DNA of 64,000 nt from Marinomonas sp. SBI8L (GTDB taxonomy: Bacteria; Pseudomonadota; Gammaproteobacteria; Pseudomonadales; Marinomonadaceae). The notes beneath the pieces were generated by a model. That model saw nothing but the letters and a program-made list of their open reading frames with translations. It searched no databases and was not told the DNA's origin. Within the stretch, counting starts at the first letter, position 1, and every line of letters begins with the position of its first letter. A program made the translations under genes and the position numbers. The stretch is from assembly GCF_001624705.1 (NCBI RefSeq), contig NZ_JSEO01000002.1:248001-312000 (forward strand), read 5' to 3'. Of this stretch, positions 1-8,463 are shown piece after piece.

Positions 1-1462
1 AGAAGAACAGTTCTTTGCATTTGCTAAGTGCGACAATAAAGCAATATCAATTTATAGGCCTAATACTGATTCGTTTGAATCTCATGTTATTAATAATGCT
101 TTAGGCAACAATGTTGAATTTTCAAATCAGATTGATAGTCCTATAGAGTTAGAGTCGTGCATTAGTCGATTTAATATCGATGGCGGTTCTAGGAGTGTTA
201 CAGCAACACAAACGGTAGAAAAATTAATGCCGTTAGTCAGTCCTATTACAGGTGTAATTAATCATCTCGAGGTGATAGGTGAAAACCCGAGCTCGCCGAT
301 AAAAATTTATCGTACTGGATTTTTTAAAACACCAAATAAAGCTGAATTAACTGAGTTTGATCGAAATAGCTTTGTTCAGATATGTTTAGGTAAAGGTGTA
401 AGTCACGATCAATCTAAAGCGAGTGCCTTATCTGAGGCAATTGAAAGATATGCTGCCCTTTATCAGTCTGATGTGGATTTATTGGAATTAAAACACTCAG
501 AGCTTTTAGATAAGGGGTTTAGAGCAGTTAATTTTCAGTCTTTAGTGCCATATAGTGCCGACCAGTATCATAAATTTAATCAAGCTGATCATCCGGACTC
601 CAAGCTTAAGCAGGCTGCGAAACCTTACAGGGATGAATTGATACATTGGTTACCAACTTGGTCTCTGACACTATCAGAGCAGGTATATGTGCCGCTTTCC
701 CAATGTTTCAGTAATATTCCTTTTTCAGATGATGAATTTGGTCGTTGGCATTCAAATGGTTGTGCGGCTGGAAACACGTTAGAAGAGGCTATTTTACAAG
801 CGCTTTTTGAGTTGATAGAAAGAGATGCAACTGCAATTTGGTGGTATAACAAGTTAGTTTGTCCAAGGTATGATCTCGATAAGTTAGATCCAGACAACTT
901 ACAGAAGCTTGATAAGTGTTTGAGTCCTGATAGTGAAGTTGGCCACGACTACTGGGTTTTGGACTTAACGTCTGACTTAGGAATACCCGTTATGGGGGCT
1001 TTCGGCAGAGATAAGGTGACAGGCGGCTTAGTAATGGGCTTTGGCTGTCATTTGATCCCAGAAATGGCGGCTCAAAGAGCTTTGACAGAGCTTTGCCAGT
1101 TGATTCCGATTAGAGATCAAAATGCAGCACCTTTTGACTTTGATTTAATTGAAGTGGGAGAGCACCTCGAAGGTTCAAGTGAGTTAAAATCTAATACCTA
1201 TGCTATTAAGCCTAGTTCAGATATTAAAGATGATATTTCGGCTGTCGTCTCGCAGTTAAAGCTAAATGGTATGGAGGTGATGGTGTTAAATTATAGTCGT
1301 GCTCATATTCCATTATTTACTGCGAAGGTATTTGTACCAGGTTTGTGTCACATTTGGCCCCAGTTAGCGAATGAACGTTTGTATCAAGCGCCAATAAAAA
1401 TGGGGTATTTTGCGGTTGCGAACACAGAGCAATCAATTAATCAGCAAGCCTTGTATATATAA
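1..1462 (+). CDS. YcaO-domain protein (TOMM cyclodehydratase-like), 5' partial
   Basis: The frame is open from base 2 to the stop at 1460-1462, so the gene starts left of the window; the ATG at 227 is internal. About 75 residues precede it and lead into the usual YcaO opening (LVSPITGVINHLEV). ATP-site motifs follow: a Glu/Arg stretch (SEAIERYAA) and a second acidic segment (GNTLEEAILQALFELIERDA). YcaO enzymes use ATP to activate backbone amides, most often making azolines in ribosomal peptides. The upstream residues may be the end of a fused leader-peptide-binding domain, as in SagC/D fusions. The C-terminus ends NQQALYI and lacks the Pro-rich PxPxP tail of classical cyclodehydratases. No precursor peptide is visible in the window. 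An FHA gene follows on the same strand. Confidence 0.85.
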   Translation, partial: EEQFFAFAKCDNKAISIYRPNTDSFESHVINNALGNNVEFSNQIDSPIELESCISRFNIDGGSRSVTATQTVEKLMPLVSPITGVINHLEVIGENPSSPIKIYRTGFFKTPNKAELTEFDRNSFVQICLGKGVSHDQSKASALSEAIERYAALYQSDVDLLELKHSELLDKGFRAVNFQSLVPYSADQYHKFNQADHPDSKLKQAAKPYRDELIHWLPTWSLTLSEQVYVPLSQCFSNIPFSDDEFGRWHSNGCAAGNTLEEAILQALFELIERDATAIWWYNKLVCPRYDLDKLDPDNLQKLDKCLSPDSEVGHDYWVLDLTSDLGIPVMGAFGRDKVTGGLVMGFGCHLIPEMAAQRALTELCQLIPIRDQNAAPFDFDLIEVGEHLEGSSELKSNTYAIKPSSDIKDDISAVVSQLKLNGMEVMVLNYSRAHIPLFTAKVFVPGLCHIWPQLANERLYQAPIKMGYFAVANTEQSINQQALYI

Positions 1463-1561
1463 ATTTTACTTATAGGTTTGTTTAAAACTGTAATTATCTG
1501 TAATGGTGTCAGTGTATGGGCGTTGGTACAGTAAAATAACTTAAGGATGAGGGGAAAGGGT

Positions 1562-2533
1562 ATGGCAATTCTAATTAACGGCAGTACAGGTGAGAAAGTC
1601 ATCATACAGCCTCAACATATTTTTGGTCGTCACCCAACGACTGAAACAGAATTGACTCAGCCTGAAGCGTCACGCACCCATGCAGTTGCGATTTGGGATG
1701 GCGAAGGCTGGGTGCTTCAAGATATGAGTACAAACGGTACTTTTATTAATGGATCTAAAATTGTTCGAGGTGAAAAAACACGAATCAATTTAGATGACGA
1801 AATTCAGTTTGGCGGCTTAGAGGTTTCATCTTGGTATGTTAAAAACCTTGAGCCACCAGCTAGTATGTTATTGCCTGTTACTAAAGGCCTGCCTATTATC
1901 TATTTGAATGGCATTAATGTGCTTCCATCAGAAGAAAACCCAGAAGTAGCTATTTATCAAAATTCTCGTGGCATGTGGATGTGTGAGAATGACACTGGCC
2001 CTTATGAGCTTAAAATGGGCGATAAAGTCGGTAGCTATGACAAACAATGGAAGTTTGTAGATGGTGAAACAAGTATAGAAACAAGCTTTATGGCTGACAA
2101 TATTGCTCAAGCGCCTAAGAAGATCGCATTTAACTTTGATGTTAGCCAAAATGAAGAGCATGTTTCTATCAAACTAATGCTTGATGATAAAGAGGTTGAT
2201 CTCGGTTTAAGGAATCACCATTACTTAGTTTTGATGCTGGCCCGCAAATTTAAAGAAGATCAATCGTATGGTATGAATTTGTCTGAGTGTGGATGGTTAG
2301 ATAAAGACCTTCTTTGCAAAATGTTAGGACAGAATGAAAATCATATAAACATTCAAATTTATCGATTCAGAAAGCAATTTTTAGAAGCATACCCATTGCC
2401 TGAGCAAATGCCTCAAGTAATAGAAAGAAGAACAGGGGAGATTCGTTTTTTCTCTACTGATATTCAAATTATCGGCGGTATGAAGTTGCGTGAGCTTGAT
2501 GAATATACAAATAAAAATGTATTTTTGAACTAG
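1562..2533 (+). CDS. FHA-domain protein with possible C-terminal winged helix
   Basis: The N-terminal ~100 residues are a forkhead-associated fold: GRHP, then SRTHA, then STNGTFING, the phosphothreonine-binding signature. The middle ~100 residues are unassigned. The last ~110 residues (HHYLVLMLARKF, then a basic helix NIQIYRFRKQF) could be a winged-helix DNA-binding domain; this is inference. No signal peptide or membrane segment is visible, so it is probably cytoplasmic. I chose the ATG at 1562 because AGGGG lies 7 bases upstream; the ATG at 1547 has no usable spacing. It lies about 100 bp after the YcaO gene on the same strand, suggesting a functional link, perhaps as a phospho-dependent regulator of that cluster. 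Confidence 0.8.
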   Translation: MAILINGSTGEKVIIQPQHIFGRHPTTETELTQPEASRTHAVAIWDGEGWVLQDMSTNGTFINGSKIVRGEKTRINLDDEIQFGGLEVSSWYVKNLEPPASMLLPVTKGLPIIYLNGINVLPSEENPEVAIYQNSRGMWMCENDTGPYELKMGDKVGSYDKQWKFVDGETSIETSFMADNIAQAPKKIAFNFDVSQNEEHVSIKLMLDDKEVDLGLRNHHYLVLMLARKFKEDQSYGMNLSECGWLDKDLLCKMLGQNENHINIQIYRFRKQFLEAYPLPEQMPQVIERRTGEIRFFSTDIQIIGGMKLRELDEYTNKNVFLN

Positions 2534-2550
2534 TATCTTTAAAGAATATA

Positions 2551-2586
2551 AAGGGCTTTAAGTTTATTGCTTAAAGCCCTTTTTTA
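2551..2586. terminator. Bidirectional hairpin terminator between convergent genes
   Basis: Perfect 12-bp arms AAGGGCTTTAAG (2551-2562) and CTTAAAGCCCTT (2570-2581) with a 7-base loop, followed by a T-tract on the + strand. It separates the FHA gene from the convergent oxaloacetate decarboxylase gene. Confidence 0.9.
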
Positions 2587-3447
2587 TTAGTTTGGATAAA
2601 TGTATTGCTGGGTTAGTTTAGTTTTTTGTTCAGAGTCACTTAATCTTTTTATTAAGGCTTTAGCGTCTACTTCTTCATCTTTGTAGTTGTCGCCTTGATG
2701 TAACTTGAGCAAAGAAAGGTAACTTGCTTTAACAGACTCTTCATATGACTTATGGCCGCTTAAGCGAATTCGAACGCCTAGTTTTATAAGTTCTTCGGCT
2801 TCTCCGAGGTCAGGGTTTCCATAACTGATGAGCATAATAGGTAGGTGAGTAACGTCACTTATTTGTCTAAGGGTCTTATTGTCAGTGACACCAAATATAC
2901 AAATTCCATCAATTCCTGTTTTACTGTAAGCCTTGATGCGTTCAAGCATGTCTGCGTTGTCACCCTCATTTAATGCATGGGTTCTTGCGAAAATCGATAG
3001 ATTCTTATCTTTTCTTGCAGATACTGCTGCTTCAAGTTTAAGTTTGGCTTCTTCAAGGCTAATTTGACTAAGAGCGGGTTCTTTATAGCGGCAAGGTAGA
3101 ATGGTATCTTCGATTGTTACCAGTGATGCACCAGCATATTCAAGCTCTTCAATTGTTCGCATCACGTTTAGTGCATTTCCATATCCATTATCCCCATCAA
3201 CAATAACGGGTAAGTCAGAAGCTTGGCATACGCGTTTAGCATGTGCTGCCAGCTCTGTTAGTGTTAATAGATTTATATCTGGTGCTCCTAGTGCGATAAG
3301 AGAAGCAACTGACCCTCCTAGGATGCCAAGTTTAAAACCAATCTCCTGCGCCATCCTAGCAGATAGAGGGTCATAGACTGATGCGCAAACCATAATTTCA
3401 GGTGTTGTTAGTTGCTTTTTTAAATTTGTTCTGGCGATGTTTTGCAT
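2587..3447 (-). CDS. Isocitrate lyase/PEP mutase superfamily protein, probable oxaloacetate decarboxylase (PA4872 type)
   Basis: 286 residues, nearly the length of Pseudomonas aeruginosa PA4872, an oxaloacetate decarboxylase of this superfamily. Shared stretches recalled from that protein include VYDPLSARMA, LGILGGSVASL, GYGNALNVMRT, a TIEDTILP metal/acid segment and YGNP. The His that marks the decarboxylase subgroup (GHKSY, about residue 232) is kept. The PEP mutase/isocitrate lyase KKCGH-type loop is absent. Predicted reaction: oxaloacetate to pyruvate plus CO2. It lies just downstream of bhcABCD on the same strand, but a strong terminator intervenes, so it likely has its own promoter. The neighbourhood suggests it drains the oxaloacetate made by the beta-hydroxyaspartate cycle. 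Confidence 0.8.
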   Translation of the reverse strand: MQNIARTNLKKQLTTPEIMVCASVYDPLSARMAQEIGFKLGILGGSVASLIALGAPDINLLTLTELAAHAKRVCQASDLPVIVDGDNGYGNALNVMRTIEELEYAGASLVTIEDTILPCRYKEPALSQISLEEAKLKLEAAVSARKDKNLSIFARTHALNEGDNADMLERIKAYSKTGIDGICIFGVTDNKTLRQISDVTHLPIMLISYGNPDLGEAEELIKLGVRIRLSGHKSYEESVKASYLSLLKLHQGDNYKDEEVDAKALIKRLSDSEQKTKLTQQYIYPN

Positions 3448-3514
3448 GTTATAACCTAGGAATTGATATATTTAGAATAAATAAAATAATTAATTTATTA
3501 ATGATGTTTTTAAG

Positions 3515-3543
3515 AAAAAAATGCCCACTTAGGGAGTGGGCAT
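3515..3543 (-). terminator. Rho-independent terminator of the bhcABCD operon
   Basis: Arms ATGCCCACT (3521-3529) and AGTGGGCAT (3535-3543) are perfect 9-bp complements around a 5-base loop. On the minus strand six T residues follow directly (3515-3520). It lies about 115 bp after the bhcD stop. Confidence 0.9.
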
Positions 3544-3659
3544 AATCGCTACAAAATTCGACGCACAGTAGCCAAGGGAAATAAAACTGGATAAACAGTT
3601 TTGTGTGAGACTAAGCATAGGATTATGCTCAATGGAGCTCACAAATGATTCATAGAAAC

Positions 3660-4646
3660 CTATAAATCAATAAAGTTAGCTTTACCTTTTGCTTCGGCTA
3701 AATCAGCAGCAGCTGAGGCAACAGCTAAATCTTGAAGACCAACACCTGTCCCATCGAACAAGGTGATTTCATCTTCAGAAGTACGACCTTGGTGGGTGCC
3801 ATTAATGACTTCACCAATTGGTGTAATATCACTTATTTGAATCAATCCAGATTCGATAGCATGCTGAGCTTCACCTAGAGAGATAGATTGAGCTACCTCA
3901 TCCGTAAATACAGTTGCAGCTGCTAATAAGTCTGCATCAACTTCCTGTTTACCTTTAGTATCTGTCCCCATACACGCAATATGAGTACCTGGCTTAATCC
4001 AATTTTTTTGCATAAGTGATTCAAAAGCAGAGGTAATAGTGATGATAACGTCTGCTTGCGCACCTAGCTCTTCACGGCTTACCGCTTCGAATGGTAGGCC
4101 TAGTTCAACACATACTTTCTCAAGATTAGGTAGCATGTCAGGGTGGAAATTCCAAGCGACGACTTTTTCAAAATCACGTTGCTCAACCGCTGCACGTAAT
4201 TGGAATGTTGATTGATGGCCTGCACCAACCATACCTAAAACTTTAGAATCTTTACGGGCAAGATGAGCAATAGATACCGCAGAAGATGCCGCAGTACGAA
4301 CAGCTGTTAAATAATTACCACCCACAAGAGACTTAATTTTACCTGTGTCTGGATCAAACAAAATTACGGTAGATTGGTGATTTGTAATACCTTGCTGTGC
4401 ATTACCAGGCCAATAACCACCTGCTTTAACGCCAAGCACCATGCCGTCGCGATCGAAACCAGATTTAAAGCCGTATAAAGCATCGGCATGACCGATAGCT
4501 TCACGAACAACAGGAAAGTTGTAGGCTGAATTTTTTGCCATGGCAGCAAACACATTCTCGACAGCTGTAAAAGCTTCAGGGCGGCCGACAACTGCTTGGC
4601 ATGTTTCTTCTGAAACGATTGATACACCTTTATTTTCAGTGCTCAT
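3660..4646 (-). CDS. bhcD: Iminosuccinate reductase BhcD (ornithine cyclodeaminase family)
   Basis: 328 residues of the ornithine cyclodeaminase/mu-crystallin family, with the Rossmann dinucleotide site LGMVGAGHQSTFQLRAA at about residues 138-154 and a preceding GGNYLTAVRTAASSAV segment typical of the family. In the beta-hydroxyaspartate cycle BhcD reduces iminosuccinate with NADH to L-aspartate. By sequence alone it could be another imine reductase, but its place as fourth gene after bhcA, bhcB and bhcC makes the assignment strong. It is cytoplasmic, follows bhcC after 67 bp, and is the last gene before the operon terminator. Confidence 0.88.
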   Translation of the reverse strand: MSTENKGVSIVSEETCQAVVGRPEAFTAVENVFAAMAKNSAYNFPVVREAIGHADALYGFKSGFDRDGMVLGVKAGGYWPGNAQQGITNHQSTVILFDPDTGKIKSLVGGNYLTAVRTAASSAVSIAHLARKDSKVLGMVGAGHQSTFQLRAAVEQRDFEKVVAWNFHPDMLPNLEKVCVELGLPFEAVSREELGAQADVIITITSAFESLMQKNWIKPGTHIACMGTDTKGKQEVDADLLAAATVFTDEVAQSISLGEAQHAIESGLIQISDITPIGEVINGTHQGRTSEDEITLFDGTGVGLQDLAVASAAADLAEAKGKANFIDL

Positions 4647-4713
4647 AGTGATTCTCCAAGTAATTTATAGAACTCGCTAGCAGGTAGGATGCTAGCGAGT
4701 ATGGCTAGCCGTA

Positions 4714-5862
4714 TTAGTAAGCTTTACCACGTGCAGAAACAGGCCATAGTGTTTCAACTTTACCGTTACGAATACCAACATAGTAATCGTGAACGTTACA
4801 GGTCGGATCACAATGTCCAGGAACAAGCTTAAGTTTCTCATTCACTTTTAGGGCATTGTTAGGATCAGAAATTACACCATGTTCATCAGAGCATTTGATG
4901 TATTCAACATCATCACGGCCAAAGATGTAAGGAAGGCCACTATCAACAGATTGAGCTTTAAGGCCCGCATCACAGATTGCCTTGTCGGTTTTAGTGTGGC
5001 TCATTACAGATGTTAAGATGAAAAGTGAGTTTTCGAATTCAGAGATACGCTCGCCATTTTCATCATGTATACGCTGGTAGTCAGCATCCATGAATGCATA
5101 AGAACCACACTGTAATTCGTTAAACACACCAGAGTTACCTTCAAAGTAGTAAGAACCTGTACCGCCACCACCAACGATGTCGCACTCTAGGCCTTCAGCT
5201 TTAAGCATCTCCATTGAGCGAGCTACCATTTCAACAGCAATATCGATTTTTTCTTTACGGTCTGCATAGCTTTCCATATGTTGCATAGCGCCTTGGTATG
5301 CTTGAATACCAGAGAACTTAAGACCCGGTGTCGCAGCAATAGCTTTAGCGATATCAACTACAGGTTGACCTGCTTGAACACCACAGCGGCCGGCACCACA
5401 ATCGATTTCTACTAGACATTCGATTTGTGTGTCGTGTTTAGCAACGGCAGCAGCAAGTTCTGCAACGTTTTCAATATCATCAACACAACAAATAGTACGA
5501 GCGCCTAGTTTAGGCATACGGGCTAGACGGTCTATTTTAGCTGGATCACGTACTTGGTTTGATACCAATACATCTTTAATACCACCGCGAGCAAATACTT
5601 CAGCTTCTGAAACTTTTTGACAGCAAACACCACAGCTATCGCCTAGCTTTTCTTGAAGTAGAGCGATATCTACAGATTTGTGCATTTTACCGTGTACACG
5701 GTGACGAACACCCATGTCTTTGGCGTATTGCCCCATGGTTTTAATATTTTTTTCTAGTGCGTCAAGATCAACAACTAGGCAAGGTGTTTGAATATCTGCT
5801 ACGTCCATGCCTGGCAATGCAGGAACATCAAAACCAACTTCTAAATTATCTAATGTCGTCAT
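4714..5862 (-). CDS. bhcC: Beta-hydroxyaspartate aldolase BhcC (DSD1-type PLP enzyme)
   Basis: 382 residues, fold-type III PLP enzyme of the D-threonine aldolase/DSD1 (alanine racemase-like) family. The PLP lysine is expected at about K59 in RVHGKMHK. The C-terminal metal-binding His/Cys pair of this family appears in PGHCDPTCN. The substrate-loop segment VGGGGTGSYYF is near residues 226-236. In the cycle BhcC condenses glycine with glyoxylate to (2R,3S)-beta-hydroxyaspartate. It is the third gene of the operon, 96 bp after bhcB. A lone DSD1 gene would be ambiguous with D-threonine aldolase or D-serine dehydratase; the four-gene context resolves this. Confidence 0.9.
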   Translation of the reverse strand: MTTLDNLEVGFDVPALPGMDVADIQTPCLVVDLDALEKNIKTMGQYAKDMGVRHRVHGKMHKSVDIALLQEKLGDSCGVCCQKVSEAEVFARGGIKDVLVSNQVRDPAKIDRLARMPKLGARTICCVDDIENVAELAAAVAKHDTQIECLVEIDCGAGRCGVQAGQPVVDIAKAIAATPGLKFSGIQAYQGAMQHMESYADRKEKIDIAVEMVARSMEMLKAEGLECDIVGGGGTGSYYFEGNSGVFNELQCGSYAFMDADYQRIHDENGERISEFENSLFILTSVMSHTKTDKAICDAGLKAQSVDSGLPYIFGRDDVEYIKCSDEHGVISDPNNALKVNEKLKLVPGHCDPTCNVHDYYVGIRNGKVETLWPVSARGKAY

Positions 5863-5958
5863 TTTATTCCCCTATAGGAGTTAAGTAATGGTTTAACCTA
5901 GGCTTAAGCTGATGAGCGGAAAGCGCCTAGGTTAAAACAATTTTTTATTTGAATTGAA

Positions 5959-6930
5959 TTAGTTATTAAGCCAAGGAAGCTTGTCTAGGTCGACGTTACC
6001 ACCTGTGATAATGACACCAACTCGCTTACCTTTAAAAATTTCTGGGTTTTTCAAAATAGTGGCTAATGGCACAGCACTGCTTGGTTCGATTACAATTTTC
6101 ATTGTTTTCCAAACCAACTTCATAGCATCTACAATTTCTTCTTCTGTTGCTGTTAAAATGTCGGTCACATGGTTACTGACAAAGTGCCAAGTTAAATCTT
6201 TTAAAGGTACTTTTAGACCATCTGCCACCGTGTTTGGTGCATCATCTGCAATGATATGGCCAGCTTTAAAAGAGCGGGCTGCATCATCCGCATTCAGAGG
6301 TTCAGCTGCATAGATTTTAACGTTAGGTGCCATGTTCGAAATGGTTAAACATGTACCTGAGATCATTCCGCCACCGCCGATAGGTGCAATGACTGCATCA
6401 AGGTTTTCAACCTGACTTAGCATCTCTTTTGAGCAGGTTGCTTGCCCCGCAATTACTCTTGGATCATTGTAAGGGTGAACAAAGTCAGCACCTGATTGAG
6501 CAACTACTTCAGCAAATGTCGCCTCTCGTGAGCTAGTCGATGGTTCACACTCGACAATGGTTCCACCGTAGCCAATTACCGCATCTTTTTTAGCTTGAGG
6601 CGCTGTTCTAGGCATAACCACAGTGACAGGAATGCCGCGTTGTCCTGCTGCATAAGACAAAGACAGTGCATGGTTGCCAGAGGAGTGTGTTGCAACACCA
6701 ATTTTGGCTTCTTCGTCTGTCAAACCAAATACTGCATTAGAGGCACCACGTACTTTAAATGCCGCTGCTTTTTGTAAGTTTTCGCATTTAAAGAATAGTT
6801 CTGCACCTGTTTGTTCGTTTAAACGTTGGGATGTCAGAATAGGTGTTTCATGTATATATGGTTTGATTCTTTCATGAGCGGCAATAACGTCGTCATAAGT
6901 TGGAATCACTAAATTTTCTTCAGAACTCAT
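5959..6930 (-). CDS. bhcB: Beta-hydroxyaspartate dehydratase BhcB (serine/threonine dehydratase family)
   Basis: 323 residues of the fold-type II PLP serine racemase/threonine dehydratase group. The Schiff-base lysine is K59 in AAFKVRGA, and the phosphate-binding glycine loop is PIGGGGMISG at about residues 178-187. There is no C-terminal ACT regulatory domain, unlike biosynthetic IlvA. In the cycle BhcB removes water from beta-hydroxyaspartate to give iminosuccinate, which BhcD then reduces before it hydrolyses. The gene lies between bhcA (39 bp upstream) and bhcC, fitting one transcript. Confidence 0.9.
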   Translation of the reverse strand: MSSEENLVIPTYDDVIAAHERIKPYIHETPILTSQRLNEQTGAELFFKCENLQKAAAFKVRGASNAVFGLTDEEAKIGVATHSSGNHALSLSYAAGQRGIPVTVVMPRTAPQAKKDAVIGYGGTIVECEPSTSSREATFAEVVAQSGADFVHPYNDPRVIAGQATCSKEMLSQVENLDAVIAPIGGGGMISGTCLTISNMAPNVKIYAAEPLNADDAARSFKAGHIIADDAPNTVADGLKVPLKDLTWHFVSNHVTDILTATEEEIVDAMKLVWKTMKIVIEPSSAVPLATILKNPEIFKGKRVGVIITGGNVDLDKLPWLNN

Positions 6931-6969
6931 GCTTAACCTCGCAATTCATCGGATTAAAGACCAACGCGG

Positions 6970-8151
6970 TTAGGCGTTGGCTTTTTTAGCTGTTTTACGA
7001 AAATACTCTTGTGCTGCAGCAACACCTGTACCTAATTGGATCGGGTAATCAAGATCGGCCATAGCCATCTCAATAGTCGCCAATCCAGAAAGAACCATTA
7101 CATCTGTTAAAGAACCAAGGTGACCAATACGGAAAGCTTTACCATTCATTTCACCAAGGCCAATACCAAAAGATACGCCGTACTTATCAAATGCATGTGC
7201 AGTTAATTCGTTACTGTCAAAGCCTTCTGGAACATAGATGGCACTTACACTGTCAGACGCAAGTTCTGGTGTATTAGCGCATAACTTAAGGCCCCAAGCT
7301 GCAACAGCTTGACGAACGCCTTCTGCTAAACGGAAGTGACGCGCATAAACGTTTTCAAGACCTTCATCAAACAACATGTCTAAGCTTTCTTTCATGCCGA
7401 AGATTAACTGTAGTGGCGGTGTATAAGGGAAGCCGCCATTCGCATTCGCACCCATCATGTCTCTGAAATCAAAGAAGGTACGAGGTAGATTAGCTGTTTC
7501 CATTGCTGCCAATGCTTTTTGGCTAACACCTAAGATCGCCATGCCAGTAGTCAGCATGAAACCTTTTTGCGAACCTGAAATCGCAATATCAACTTCCCAG
7601 GCATCCATTTCAAATGGCATAGAGGCTAGTGAACTAACGCAGTCAACAAATAACATTGCAGGGTGATTTACATTGTTCATCGCTTTGCGAACCGCTGCAA
7701 TATCACTGCGTACACCTGTTGCTGTCTCGTTATGAGTTACTAGAACCGCTTTAATGTCGTGATTGCTATCTTCGTTTAATGCTGCTTCAAAAAGGTCTGC
7801 TGGTGCACCGTCGCCCCAAGGGCATTCGATTACAACAACTTCAAGTCCATGGCGTTGACAAAGGTCGATCCAACGGTGAGAAAACATACCGTAACGAGCG
7901 ATAAGAACCTTGTCACCAGCAGATAATGTATTGCTGATAGCGGCTTCCCAACCACCTGTGCCTGTTGAAGGGAATGTGATGACTTCGCCTGTTGTTGTGC
8001 CAAATACTTTTTTGCAACCTTCAAGTACTGGAGTCAGTGTTTCCACAAAGTTTGGTGATCTGTGGTCCTGAGTCTGAATGTGCATCGCATTTAATAAGCG
8101 ATTAGGAATGTTAGTCGGGCCAGGAATGAAAACCGGGTTCTGTTCGGACAT
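6970..8151 (-). CDS. bhcA: L-aspartate:glyoxylate aminotransferase BhcA
   Basis: 393 residues of the class V alanine/serine-glyoxylate aminotransferase family, opening with FIPGPTNIPNRLL; the PLP lysine is K196 in ISGSQKGFM. BhcA transfers the amino group of aspartate to glyoxylate, giving oxaloacetate and regenerating glycine for BhcC. I place the start at 8151 (MSEQNPVF): GGAG lies 9 bases upstream, and the extra residues of the upstream in-frame ATG at 8175 are atypical for the family. It is first in the operon, and its promoter must lie in the 8152-8463 region, which carries two palindromes. Confidence 0.9.
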   Translation of the reverse strand: MSEQNPVFIPGPTNIPNRLLNAMHIQTQDHRSPNFVETLTPVLEGCKKVFGTTTGEVITFPSTGTGGWEAAISNTLSAGDKVLIARYGMFSHRWIDLCQRHGLEVVVIECPWGDGAPADLFEAALNEDSNHDIKAVLVTHNETATGVRSDIAAVRKAMNNVNHPAMLFVDCVSSLASMPFEMDAWEVDIAISGSQKGFMLTTGMAILGVSQKALAAMETANLPRTFFDFRDMMGANANGGFPYTPPLQLIFGMKESLDMLFDEGLENVYARHFRLAEGVRQAVAAWGLKLCANTPELASDSVSAIYVPEGFDSNELTAHAFDKYGVSFGIGLGEMNGKAFRIGHLGSLTDVMVLSGLATIEMAMADLDYPIQLGTGVAAAQEYFRKTAKKANA

Positions 8152-8266
8152 AGGAAATAACTCCATAAGGTTCATGTAAAAAATTTAAACAGCGTAAAAA
8201 TATAACGATGTTTCTTGGTATGCATTTACCTTATAAATTTAATTCTACGACCGCAATGTGATGTGG

Positions 8267-8281
8267 TTTCATAATATGAAA
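8267..8281. promoter_or_regulatory. Palindrome 1 in the bhcA-bhcR intergenic region (candidate BhcR operator)
   Basis: Perfect 15-base palindrome TTTCATA-A-TATGAAA. The same motif with one change recurs 93 bases away. The position between an IclR gene and its divergent target operon supports an operator role. Confidence 0.6.
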
Positions 8282-8359
8282 ACGAGGTTTTTTTAAGTCT
8301 AAATTTTTTAACTAATTGTTTTTTAAGAATTATTTTTGAATAAATGTTAAAAACACTGT

Positions 8360-8374
8360 TTTCATAATGTGAAA
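8360..8374. promoter_or_regulatory. Palindrome 2 in the bhcA-bhcR intergenic region (candidate BhcR operator)
   Basis: TTTCATA-A-TGTGAAA, matching palindrome 1 at 14 of 15 positions and extended by a T on the left. The centre-to-centre distance is 93 bp, close to nine helical turns. It lies about 90 bp upstream of bhcR. Confidence 0.6.
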
Positions 8375-8463
8375 GTGCAATTTTTTCATTCGTTATATGG
8401 TTTTTATATTTTTTTACCCTTATATTCTTAAGCATTGTTCAGTTTTAGAGAATGGTAAGTCTT

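Noticed and set aside
8226-8435. 69-residue minus-strand ORF between bhcA and bhcR
   Set aside because: Very AT-rich, Lys/Ile/Phe-heavy, no SD, and it overlaps both palindromes; the region is better read as regulatory.
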